Assembly (NCBI RefSeq): GCF_954871325.1
Contig: NC_088776.1
Location: 58,800,954-58,864,953, forward strand
Reading direction: 5' to 3'
DNA from: Gordionus sp. m RMFG-2023
Lineage: Eukaryota > Nematomorpha > Gordioida > Chordodea > Parachordodidae
Length of the DNA stretch: 64,000 nt
This document shows positions 48,267 to 58,259 of this stretch, one piece after another. How positions within the stretch are numbered: the stretch's first letter is position 1; each line of letters opens with the position of its first letter. Below the pieces are notes generated by a model. The model was given only the letters and a program-made list of their open reading frames with translations. It was not told the origin of the DNA and made no database searches. The position numbers and the translations under genes were made by a program.

Positions 48267-48974
48267 ATGTTTAAAAATTACATATTTCTATTGGCGATAT
48301 TGGTAAGTATTTTATTTACAGATGATATTTCTATAAAATAAATTAAGTTTAATGTTATTATTTAAAATTTGAGGAATCTAGTTGTAAAATAATTAGCCTG
48401 ACTTATTTCAAAAAATGAATGAAAATTATGCTAGGTAATTTTTTTGCGATTAAATCCTCTAATAAGTCGCAAATCGCTAGCTTGATTTGAAATTAATAAC
48501 ACTTAAAACAATTAGTTTAATTGAACTTTTTATCATTGATTTGCTTATTTTATTGTTTTTAAAAAAATAAATTAATTAAAATTTTTAACCATTGATTTCT
48601 ATTTATCTCTTGAATTATGTTATATTGATCAATTTATTTTTTTAAATTAGTTTTTCTAATTTTTTTAAAAATATAACTATTCACTAGATTCCATATCATT
48701 GTTAAATTGAAATATCATTTTTTTCTTCCTATTACATTAGCATTATATATAATATACATATATTTTTTTTATAATATAAAAGCTTTCCCTTGTTAGTTCT
48801 TCAATAGCGTTTCCATTTAGAGGAGGATACGGTGGATTTCCCGGAGGATATGGAGGCTTCGGTGGAGGTTACGGAGGCTTTGGTGGAGGGTACGGAGGGT
48901 TTCGCGGAGGATATGGTGGCGGATATAGAGGATACGGTGGCCATGGAGGATTCGGAGGCCATCGTTTTGGATAA
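48267..48974 (+). CDS. secreted Gly/Tyr-rich peptide 2 (two exons)
   Basis: Paralogue of the 43.7-kb gene. Exon 1 (48267-48302) encodes MFKNYIFLLAIL; exon 2 (48783-48974) encodes LSLVSSSIA and then FPFRGGYGGFPGGYGGFGGG, with more GGY/GGF units and the shared tail GGHGGFGGHRFG. The product is 75 residues, four more than peptide 1, from repeat-unit gain or loss. The signal peptide lacks the Cys present in paralogue 1. Exon boundaries and phase are identical. A frame read in the second phase of exon 2 (MDFPEDMEASVE) and one on the opposite strand are shadows of the repetitive codons. Confidence 0.9.
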
Positions 48975-49130
48975 AATCACATTCATCAAAATTTCAACAA
49001 AGAATATTAACATCTTACTAACCTTACTCATATATTACACATTTTATATTACCAAACGAAAAATTGCCGTATATTTTACTAGTTTATTTGTCTTAGATAT
49101 CATAATGTGAAATAAAATTTAAATTTATTT

Positions 49131-49688
49131 GATAGTTAAATTTTTATGAGATCATAGCAGTAGAACCTCAAAAAAGGCAGATTAGAGAAGCCGCTAATAG
49201 AATTAAACCCTTCTCTGTAGTCAGAATAACAAGTGTCAAATAACCTATTTTCGAAGTTTGTTGAGCCGAGAGGTGAGTTTTCTGTAAATTAAGCCCTATC
49301 AAAAACAAATAATAATTTAATAGTGCATTATTTCATTAGATAATTTGCATTCGATTCGAATTATTCGTTTTAAAAAAATTTTTTTTTCTAAATTAAATAC
49401 GAAAATTTAATATCTTAAATGGCCATTTGAGCACAGTAAACTGGATGTAGAAATAGTAATATTTGGGTTATATAGATGTTGATGCTAGTTTTTTTTTATT
49501 TAAGGCTATATCCAAAACATTTAAAAAAAAAATTAAATTCACAAATTTTCAAAGCTTTAATTAAAAATATAAAAATAAAAAGTATGTCCAAAATATAATT
49601 CTATAAAATTATATAAATTTCAAAAATTTAACATTGACGATTTTTAATTTCGAAAGTTTGGAAATTTTTCGATTTTTAAAAAAAATAT
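49131..49688. other. AT-rich stretch, no feature seen
   Basis: Contains one ATTCGATTCGAATTATTCG word (about 49349) like the hAT subterminal arrays but without element ends. Nothing else supported. Confidence 0.5.
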
Positions 49689-49955
49689 AAGCGTCGTTAA
49701 AAGCAAATCAGCTGGACACGCCATTTTTGGTAACACATATAGTAATTATTCTCATGTTAAAAACTACTATATTAAATTGATAACTTGCTTCCTTATTATG
49801 TCGATGATTCAGTAATTCTTTAATAAAGTTTGCATTAGGAATAAATTAGGCTCTCCTTTAAAAAATTTAATAAGGATTCGTCTCCAGTTGATTTGCATTG
49901 ATGTACACTTTTAATGAATGAATCGTCAGTCCTAGGTATTATATATGTCATTGTT
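49689..49955 (-). mobile_element. MITE family B, copy 2
   Basis: Inverted copy of the element at 23846-24177. It begins AAGCGTCGTT and AAATCAGCTGGACACGCCAT and ends TTGATTTGCATTGATGTACA followed by CCTAGGTATTATATATGTCA. The interior AACTTGCTTCCTTATTATGT matches copy 1 inversely. The left end is slightly shorter than in copy 1. Confidence 0.8.
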
Positions 49956-50120
49956 ATGGACACAACCTAAATAAAATTTTAAAAATGATGAATGATATTT
50001 CTTTTCGAATGGTATTTTAATTATATAAATGATATAGTAAGATATTAATATAATATCTTATCATATGTCGTCTTGATATCACGTGTGGGTATTTTCTTTT
50101 AAAGAAAAATTATAAGCGAT

Positions 50121-50360
50121 TTAGAAAAAATTTGTAATGTTCTCGGAGGAATAAACCCATAGAATTTGATGTAATTTATTTCTTTCAATTGAAACTATCA
50201 ACATAAAATATCGTATTTCTCTATACCGAACATCTTTTAAGAGAGTAGGTATTCTCTCCATTCCTATTATAAAATCATACACAATTCTTTTATTACAACT
50301 GGGACAAAAGGAAGGCGATATAATACCGGTTTTTTGGTTTAAGTGCCAATCTTGTTTAGC
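50121..50360 (-). CDS. C-terminal exon with a CPSC motif (SLX1-like?)
   Basis: An exon of 79 codons is open from a CAATAG acceptor to TAA and lacks an early ATG. It reads AKQDWHLNQKTGIISPSFCP, then SCNKRIVYDFIIGMERIPTL, ending SSENITNFF. The pattern of an Ile-Pro-like approach, CPxC, four residues and an aromatic before D-x-I resembles the end of the RING-type zinc domain of SLX1 endonuclease subunits (CPxCxxxLxWGDLI). The rest of the zinc domain and the GIY-YIG nuclease domain were not found upstream on this strand, so the assignment is tentative. The open length in such AT-rich DNA makes a real exon likely. Confidence 0.5.
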   Translation of the reverse strand, partial: AKQDWHLNQKTGIISPSFCPSCNKRIVYDFIIGMERIPTLLKDVRYREIRYFMLIVSIERNKLHQILWVYSSENITNFF

Positions 50361-50853
50361 CTATTGTGTGAAATTAAATTTTAAATAATTCTAATTAAAT
50401 CAAATAATTTTTCCCCAAAAAAACAGTTATTTATGTTAGGAAAATCCGAATTTTATTTGGTTTTTATGGCCTGCAATACTAAGGATTTATTAAATATATA
50501 TCTTAGTAGCTAGTATATTTATTAAGAATTATTGAGTAAAATATATTTATATGATCTAACATTATCATACGTTAATTATATTCATGTATTTTGAAAATTT
50601 GAAATAAGCATTATATTATGCTTTTTAGATGTGTTTAAGTAAAAAAGATTTAAAAAAATGCGAGTATCAGGTTACATTTCATTTTAAAAAATAAATTAAG
50701 GATCTTGAATATATTTTATATAAAATTTAAGTATATTCTTTAACATATTTTTTCTTAAAAAGAGTGATTAAGCCTAATAATCAATTTGAGTGAATTAAGT
50801 TTTATATATTAATAAAATATGAAATTTCATTTTAAAAAAAGTAAAGCTTTTAA

Positions 50854-51135
50854 AATGCCAAGTTATTTGAGCCATTTACTATATATAAAATTGGAGTAAT
50901 TCCTGTTTGGAATTTAGAAATAAGAAATATAGGAGAGTTATTAGATCCGTCTTATGAATGGTGGAATATATGGTTCCACTTGCAGAATTCTATTATTAAT
51001 AATTTTAAACTAATATCTCTTTTATTTCGTATAAAATTTTTATACAAAAACTTTCATAAATCTAATAATGATAATCTTTTTCTTTTTTTTAACACTTTTT
51101 CATTAAAACAAATAATCACAAAAAAAACAACTTAA
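50854..51135 (+). CDS. unrecognised 93-codon open stretch
   Basis: Open without ATG from 50854 to a TAA at 51135. It reads LFEPFTIYKIGVIPVWNLEI, RNIGELLDPSYEWWNIWFHL and QNSIINNFKLISLLFRIKFL before a low-complexity end. The first 50 residues are varied, with three Trp close together, unlike translated AT-rich spacer. A possible acceptor (GCCAAG) lies at 50857-50862. It may be the last exon of an unseen gene or part of a mobile element. No family recognised. Confidence 0.4.
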   Translation, partial: NAKLFEPFTIYKIGVIPVWNLEIRNIGELLDPSYEWWNIWFHLQNSIINNFKLISLLFRIKFLYKNFHKSNNDNLFLFFNTFSLKQIITKKTT

Positions 51136-52068
51136 TATCAATACATAGCACTCACTAGCAGCTTAAATCACTAAAAAAATTTCTAGCGCAAACAAAACAT
51201 ATTTTATGTAATTTATTTAATTCTCTTTTTTTCCCACTCATATAATCCATGATTATTTAAAAATTTTCTCAACCATATTAAAATAAAACGAAAAAGTAAT
51301 TTTTACGAAAATGTGTTATATATATAATATGAGTCAAATTGCGTGATATATTTTTACCCTTTATTTCGTGTAAGATATATAAACAAATTTTTGATTATAC
51401 AGTCCCAAATCTTAATGCATTTTTAACTATAATTTTGAAAATAAAAATAAAATTTTACAAAATCAATTTATGATATGATTGTCCCAATTCCCAAAGTTTT
51501 ATAATAAATCATAAAATAAAAAAATGATATAAAAGCACAATGGTTAAAATTTATTTAAAAAAAATATAAGTTGAAAATGAAATCACTATTTAATAAAATG
51601 TTAATCTTTATCTGGATGAAATATTAGCTGGAGTGGAGTCTAAAAAAGAATAATATTTATAAATATATAAGGTACAGAAAATTATTATATTATTTATTTA
51701 TAAAATTTACATATTATACGATTTAAACCACAATATTTAAATTAAATTAGATAAATTGTAAATACAAATATTATGTCTCTTATTATATTTTCAATCAAGG
51801 AGATAAAAGATAATATAGCTATTTTTATAAAATATAAAATTAATAATATTTTTTAATAGTTGATTCTAATTATCACTAGTTACAGTTACTTTTTTTTGAA
51901 AAGAAACTTTTAAACCTCAAAGAAATCATGTTTATTATGTTTTATAGAGAAGCCAATCTTATATTAATTTAAATATAAAAACTAACACTTTAATTTTTTT
52001 AAATACACGTAGTCTTAGTTATATATTAGAAACTTTTATCTGAAAAGGTATAACCAATTATTTCTTTA
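51136..52068. other. AT-rich stretch, no feature seen
   Basis: Long A/T runs, with no exon, repeat family or element end that I could support. Confidence 0.55.
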
Positions 52069-52155
52069 TTAATTAGTATTATACTTTTTTTTATATCTTC
52101 GCCTTTTCTGTTCCATTGCCTCTTCCTTTTCCTTTGCCTTTTCCTTTTCTGCCTT
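52069..52155 (-). CDS. possible C-terminal exon, Lys/Glu-rich coiled coil
   Basis: After a good acceptor (TTTTGTAG) the frame reads KAEKEKAKEKEEAMEQKRRR and ends YKKKYNTN-stop, 28 residues in all. The composition suggests a charged helix or coiled-coil tail. Upstream exons were not located. It could also be chance translation of a purine-rich strand. Confidence 0.3.
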   Translation of the reverse strand, partial: KAEKEKAKEKEEAMEQKRRRYKKKYNTN

Positions 52156-52265
52156 CTACAAAACATAAAAATGTATTAATTTCATAATTATGTAATAAAT
52201 AAAATTAATAAGATATAAATTTATGCAATTTATATATAATATAATATATAAAGTGTGTCTTCTAG

Positions 52266-52390
52266 CTTTCTCAAATAAAGTAGAATTTGTTTTTTTCCAA
52301 AACCACTTCCAAAAAGCTTCTCGTCTTTCAAAAAGGAATAAATTAGAAGAGGAAGAAAAATTTCTGATTCATTATGAAACGAAGGAGTAA
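52266..52390 (+). CDS. possible exon or transposon fragment
   Basis: From an acceptor-like TTCTAG the frame is open for 41 codons to TAA. It reads FSNKVEFVFFQNHFQKASRL then SKRNKLEEEEKFLIHYETKE. About 80 bp on, YSLREDWEILKKTFKDKEEY is open in another frame. The sequence is protein-like but matches nothing I know. It is perhaps a decayed transposon gene. Confidence 0.3.
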
Positions 52391-52791
52391 TATCCGTATT
52401 ATTAGTAATATTTAAAAAATTTAATTATAATTGGTATTAACTCTCAGCATTAGTATTCCCTACGTGAAGATTGGGAAATATTAAAGAAAACGTTTAAAGA
52501 CAAGGAGGAATATAAACATTTATAAACGCTGCATTTGAAAGTATAGTTGGTGTTTAATTAAGAAAATCCTAAAATTATATTTGAGCCTTTAATTTATAAT
52601 TATGGTTTTAAGGTGATCCAAAATATATAATTAAAAAAAAGGAAAGGAAAAGGTGACTTGGTTTTATTATATTTTAGATATATTTCAACACTTAAAATAT
52701 ATATGTTTTTTTTATAAATAGGATTGCTTGCATACTTGGTTTAAATACTTAAATAAAACAATTTGAATAATATTTTTATATCTTTTGGTGA

Positions 52792-53014
52792 GTTGTGTTC
52801 TTAAAAAGCCCACTTCTTTATTTAAAAATGGCCAGGTTAATATTTTTATTAAAATAATGTACTGGCTTAGAGATTTGGCTGAAAAGATGTTCAAAACTTT
52901 TTGTGCCATCTGCTGAGCAATCAAATCTTTATGCTTAAATAATAGTTAATTTGGGTGTAATCTTAATCGGGCTAGATTTACAAAATCAACATGAATTGGA
53001 CTTTTTAACAACAC
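52792..53014 (-). mobile_element. MITE family C, copy 3 (diverged)
   Basis: Ends are GTTGTGTTCTTAAAAAGCCC and, read inversely, GTGTTGTTAAAAAGTCCAAT. The interior keeps GAGATTTGGCTGAAAAGATG and TTCAAAACTTTTTGTGCCAT, matching copy 2. It is the oldest of the three by divergence. The 70-codon frame on the - strand here is a by-product. Confidence 0.7.
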
Positions 53015-53793
53015 ATAAAATAGAGTGCTAGAGGATAAAGTATCACAAGTATATTTTCAATTCTTTTATTTTAATGATTTAACAATTATTTTAAACCATT
53101 TTTTAAATATACAGTTTTTAAATTTGATTAGGAGTGTAATTTTTTATTATTTTGTATATATTCAGTGTGGAATTTAGAATAGTGAATTATAAAATCTCGC
53201 AACCCTCCCATTAAAATTTCTACTTTTTAATAAATACACAGGCTCTTTGCAAGCACTTAAAATTCTCGTAGTATTTTTATAATATCAAATACTTTTTTAC
53301 GACATTATATTATTTAGGAAAACAATTTATTTGTATCATTATATCGATTGTAATTTGTATTTTTCATATTATTGAAAATTATTAGTGTGTAGATCTATTT
53401 TTAGCCGTCCGTCATAAACGAGGCTAATACCATGAATTATCCTCGTTCTGAAATTTTTACATAACTAATTTAGCAATTAGTATGCTGAATATCAAATCTC
53501 AATTGTGCAAAGTATAATAAGTTTAGTGTTAAATAGATTAATAATACCATATTCAATCTTTTTATAATTATACTTCCGACAGTTTATGGTGTTCGTTATT
53601 CTAATTAAGTTACCGGAATAAAAATATAGCATACGAAATATGTAGAAAAATAATAATTTGCAAGACAATTCATTCGTCTTTATGTGAATATAGATTAACA
53701 CGAAAATTTATTTGGATTGTCTAAATCATTAAAGCTCTGTCCACTTATTCTTTTTAAAACAAAAGATCATCTACATTGGTGTGCTACCAAATT

Positions 53794-54620
53794 GATATAG
53801 TCATTGCTAAAGCCAATATTTATAGTAAATTAGCTATGTTTGAAAGAATAATTAGCGAATCCCAATTTATCTTTTAAAATTATAAATTAAAAGAAATAGA
53901 AATTTTGCTTAAGCTTTAGAATTTAAACTTTATATCTAGAATTAAAAATAAATGGTTTATAAATCTATGCGAATGTGGTGTAGAATTATATATAAAAGAT
54001 TATATCATTTTATTCATGCTGAAAGATGGTAAAACAGACTAAAGAAATATCCTAAGAAAATATTCATGTAGATAATATTTTATATTTTTTGCTTTTAACA
54101 CTAAATTAATTCGTATAATTTATATATATATTTTTATTTTACCACATTTTGATAAAATAATTTTTTTATTACAATTCTATTTATATATTTATTACATGTT
54201 AAATAATTTAAATACATTATAAATATTAGTATAATAAAATTATATAAATGAAATAAAATAATATATGTAAAAAGGATTAAAAAGATAGGTTGGCTCTTTG
54301 GGAAAGAAGCCTCCTAAAATTATTGTATCTCGATTTATATATGGCTGTAGAAAGCCTTTGTTTAAGGTAAAACCCTTCACTAGGTTATTGATAATTTTAC
54401 GGATCTGAACGAGTGCTATAGATGGTTAATGGAGGTTATAAAATGTTTCGGGAATATTTATTTTAGACAGTTCTTTGGTATCAAAGATATTATGTTCTTT
54501 TTTAAGGAATTTAGGTAATGCCTATATTTATATAATTTAGTTTTAAAAAAAGTTCCTAATATTGAAAATATTAGTAATAAGAAATATTATATAATGAGAG
54601 GGGTTTCATATATTCTTTTA
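53794..54620 (+). other. decayed coding-like region
   Basis: Protein-like stretches lie close together on one strand but are interrupted several times: DIVIAKANIYSKLAMFERII, WFINLCECGVELYIKDYIIL, LALWERSLLKLLYLDLYMAV, and DNFTDLNECYRWLMEVIKCF with FGNIYFRQFFGIKDIMFFF. They look like one old gene or mobile element in decay. I recognise no family and do not assign one. Confidence 0.4.
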
Positions 54621-55443
54621 TAATTATTTGATAACTGAAAAATAAATTGCAATAAATCAATAAATTGATTTCTCTCTTATTATTCTAAAGGCCCATATTG
54701 CTAATAAATTTAATATTTTAAATTATAACTTTATTTAAAAATAAAAAATTGAAAAATTATTTGGTTCTTTATTTTTGTCATTTTACATTTTTGATTAATT
54801 TATAAAATTAGTTTAACATACCTTTTTTAACTATATTTTGAAATAATAAATAAAGAAATGGATGTGATATATCTTATATTGAAAGTAAGGGTGAATTTTC
54901 CCGTTCTGAAATTATTTGGTATTATTTTATTTTTTTTTCATTATAATTTGGGTGAAAACTTTGGTTTTTCCCCTTGAAACGCATAAAATGGGCCGTGTTT
55001 ATATATCTATATTTTTAAATTATTATTTTGAGTTGATATTTTAAAATATAGTTAGCCTGAATAAAAATTACATATATGCCGATTGTTTCTGAGTTGAGTT
55101 AAATGGGGTATAAAGTTTGTTATTCAAATTATGAAAACATAATTCTCTTTTTTAAAAATAATACGATCAAAATTAAATCTATTATATAATTCATTAAAAA
55201 AATGAACGAAACGAATATAAGTCTTATAAATTAGTATTGTTAAATTACTTCGATATAATTTATTGATGAAAAAAACTAAAACAAGATTATTGATATAAAA
55301 AAATATTATTTAAGCCTCGAGATTGGGCCAGATGATGATAAATAGGTTTTGAATACTCTTTTTATGGAAGGGATAATATTTTTTTGGCAAAATGTTTTAT
55401 TGATTTTACCGTTTTTAAAATCCTCAAAACAGAGGTGAGGTGA

Positions 55444-55614
55444 TATATAAAAAATAATAAAGCATATACGAAGATAAACTTCCCTTACGAGGATACTCAT
55501 AAAAAACAAAATATAACTTTGAGAATAGGAAATTATAATATTAATAATAATATCAAAGTAGATGACATCAATTATGTAACATTATATGAAAGAAATAAGA
55601 CTAAAAGGAAATAA
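55444..55614 (+). other. unassigned open stretch
   Basis: 56 codons open to a TAA, including KINFPYEDTHKKQNITLRIG and VDDINYVTLYERNKTKRK. The opposite strand is also open further left (55306-55509), so neither can be firmly called coding. Confidence 0.25.
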
Positions 55615-55760
55615 TTAGAGAACTAAAACTCTTGTCTTTTAGTATAGAATTAAGAAAAATAAAGTTATTTTGCACATTTGCAAATAATCTACCCTCAGGC
55701 TGGTTTCTACTTTCTCTCCTCTCCTCTATTTTGTAATAATATAAAAATACCCCATACTAA

Positions 55761-55964
55761 TACATCAAATATTTTTATTGTGCCCGCTCCGAAACATTAT
55801 GGCCTGATTGTGGCATTTGCCCAATAACTATAAAGTCCTATGTGAAAGTTATTAAGATTATTATGAGCGCATATAACCTTAGATCATTAAAATACTCTAC
55901 TCCTAACATATGGGATTTGGTCTTTGTGAAGCTTTTTAATGGTGATTTTGGTGAGCAACATTGA
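55761..55964 (+). CDS. unrecognised 67-codon open stretch
   Basis: Reads FYCARSETLWPDCGICPITI, KSYVKVIKIIMSAYNLRSLK and YSTPNIWDLVFVKLFNGDFG without ATG near the start. It is less AT-rich than its surroundings. A strong donor-like site (TTTTG/GTGAGC) lies at 55950-55951 and an acceptor-like ATAAAG at about 55830-55835, so an internal exon is possible. No family recognised. Confidence 0.4.
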   Translation, partial: YIKYFYCARSETLWPDCGICPITIKSYVKVIKIIMSAYNLRSLKYSTPNIWDLVFVKLFNGDFGEQH

Positions 55965-56724
55965 ATATCAAATACAAAATAGAAGGTCCCATTAAAAGAA
56001 GGTAAATGATATAATTCTATAATAAGAAAAGAATAGGAAAGTGTTTTATATTACCTTTATTTGCTTTATTAACTATAAAAAGTAATTAATTATATATTTA
56101 TATTGTAAAATTAATATTCTCAAAATTAAAAAATATTCTTTCAGATTTCGTATATTACAGATATAGCATGATAATTTACAAAAATATTATCCTTTAAATA
56201 TTAAATCAAGCTTAGAAAAACCTCAGAGGTTTTAAATTGTTATTTTAAAAAAATATTAATATTTTTGACCTGTTCATTTTCAGTGGCTTAATATTTTACT
56301 AAACTATATTTTCTAATTTCTTACATTATTTTATATGATTTTTAAGATAAAAAAGTTTTTGGAGACAAAAACTATGGTTAAAATAAGACCTTTTTTCAAA
56401 TTTTTATTTGAAAACATTCAAATATATACAAATTTTTGATAATTTTGTGTTTTTATAGTAAAAAATGTAAGGAAATTTTATTATACCTTAAACATTATTT
56501 TTTATAAAAATTGTCATAATTATTTTTTATTTTATAATAAATCTTCCAAATTCTTATATTTATTAATTTATTTAAAGTCTAAACTAAAATATCAAAGTTA
56601 TAATGGTATATAAGAGCTATGAGCTAGGTCCAACCCAATTACTAGCATCTTTTTAATCAATCAAAAGTATTGGCACATAGTTAAACTAACGAAGAATTTA
56701 TTAAATGGCATTTGAAGTTTTGTT
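55965..56724. other. AT-rich stretch, no feature seen
   Basis: No supported exon or repeat. Mostly A/T runs. Confidence 0.55.
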
Positions 56725-56875
56725 GACTGAAAATCAGTTGGTAACACTCCATTTTGATTTTCTCGAATAATATTTTTTTGATTTTAAACCCTATTTTTTT
56801 TAAGACAAAAGTTTTCATAAAATCTTAATACCGTGTCAGCAGCTGATTTGTATTGAAACACATATAAATTAATGG
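56725..56875. mobile_element. MITE family B, diverged short copy
   Basis: Bounded by TGAAAATCAGTTGGTAACAC with TCCATTTTG and, read inversely, TTCAATACAAATCAGCTGCT with GACACGG. These are the AATCAGCTG core ends of family B, with a shortened interior of about 100 bp. Confidence 0.6.
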
Positions 56876-57896
56876 TCTACGCGTCATTTCCAGAAATGAA
56901 ACAGTTTAATTCACACAATTATATTTGAACACTTGTCTTGGCCTTACGATTAAAGGTTATCTGAAAATATATAATCACTAAACACAATCTAGAATATTTT
57001 TACGATCAATTTTTATAAAATTTTACAGTGGCCATTTAAAGAGATATATATTACATCTCTTTTTTTAAATTTATATATTTCCTCATGAAATTTATTAGTT
57101 GTTGAATATTCACATTACAAATATAATAATTTAAAAGATTAGGTTACTTATTTGATCTAATGTTTGGACTGGGATAATAAAAAGATTTAAAATATATTAT
57201 CTAAAAAATAGTAGTAAAGCAAAAAGATAATAGTTGTCATTATTTTCATAAAGGTAAAAAAAACGAATAGATAAGAAAAGCATAGAAGAAACGAGGAATA
57301 TTTCATTCTAAATTTATGAATCACCGCTGATGGCGATTTAAATAATTTAATGTGATACACTTTTTATTATTTTTAAAAATTCAAATATTAAAAGTTTATA
57401 AAGTTATCAATTCCTTTTTAATGTACTAAATATAATTAACCCGCTATTTAAAAATTACATCTATTAAAAATCAATTTATCAAAAAAATATATATTATAAA
57501 ATGTAAACTACAACAAATATGTTACATTAACATCTTAAAAGGTTGTGACCGTTAAAAAAAATAGGTAAGAATGAAATCTAAGATTAATATTATATTTATT
57601 GATAGAAAATTTTTCAAAATCTTGAAAATTATTGTATACAATTTTACTCAATTAAAATTTTTGCATAGTATAAAAACGAGTGTAGTTATATTTTCTCTTA
57701 CTTCAAACACATTTCATATACCATTTAATGATATTTGTTTTTAGGTATTAATAAATAAAAAACTATATTCCATTTCTATTTCCTTGTCTTGACAAACTAT
57801 TTGTTAGTTATATTATAGTATTTTTGGGTAGAGTAACTGGACTGGATATAATCAAAATATTCTGGATGTATTTCTAAAAAATTTTCGAAATTACTA
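56876..57896. other. AT-rich stretch, no feature seen
   Basis: No exon, RNA gene or element could be supported. It would include the 3' flank of the - strand exon that ends at 57897. Confidence 0.5.
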
Positions 57897-58109
57897 TTAA
57901 AATGTATTATGCGCCTTTTTTAATGTCGTGTTGATAAACGGATGATCTGAAGGTATATTAACCAGAGATCCTGCTGCGTGGATGCCTGATCCTTCTTCTA
58001 TGCACATTTGGTTTGGTGATAGCAATACTGATAATAGATCTTTAATAGGGACCCCCACCCCATCATTATATGGCCATGGGTAAACACCCTTATTTTGGTT
58101 TATGTAAAG
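57897..58109 (-). CDS. unrecognised C-terminal exon
   Basis: The frame runs 70 codons from a TTTGATAG acceptor to TAA. It reads LYINQNKGVYPWPYNDGVGV, PIKDLLSVLLSPNQMCIEEG and SGIHAAGSLVNIPSDHPFIN, then KKAHNTF. Base composition is clearly richer in G+C than the surroundings, and the residue mix is that of a folded protein. Upstream, a piece reading IDRSLYHKLI (about 58150-58190) and one reading TRNFCIFLG (about 58220-58250) are separated by a 33-bp GT-AG gap with matching phase. They may be the preceding exons, implying very short introns. The opposite strand is open too (ILTRDPAAWMPDPSS) but for less. Family not recognised. Confidence 0.5.
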   Translation of the reverse strand, partial: LYINQNKGVYPWPYNDGVGVPIKDLLSVLLSPNQMCIEEGSGIHAAGSLVNIPSDHPFINTTLKKAHNTF

Positions 58110-58259
58110 CTATCAAATATCTAGACGTCTTAGACAGCGTTAACTATTAATTTATGATACAAAGATCGGTCAATGCCTGTAATAGAATAAAGAGCAGAAT
58201 GAAGTTTACCCAGAAAAATACAAAAATTACGTGTCCTGTTAAAAATAAGTTGATTGCTT

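Larger units (their letters stand above)
43060..49130. repeat. ancient tandem duplication carrying two peptide genes
   Basis: Roughly 43060-44500 corresponds to 47640-49130, about 4.6 kb apart, in the same orientation. Matching landmarks in order: AAATTCTGATAATTA, CATTTATAATTTG, AATAACAACAC, CGAAATCGTTTCA, GTATATAAAGTC, the signal-peptide exon and the Gly-rich exon. Introns and spacers have diverged, so the duplication is much older than the 5.4-kb one at 8.5-19.7 kb. Confidence 0.85.

Noticed and set aside
48801-49031. Ser/Thr-rich frame opposite Gly-rich gene 2
   Set aside because: Antisense shadow of the same repeats.
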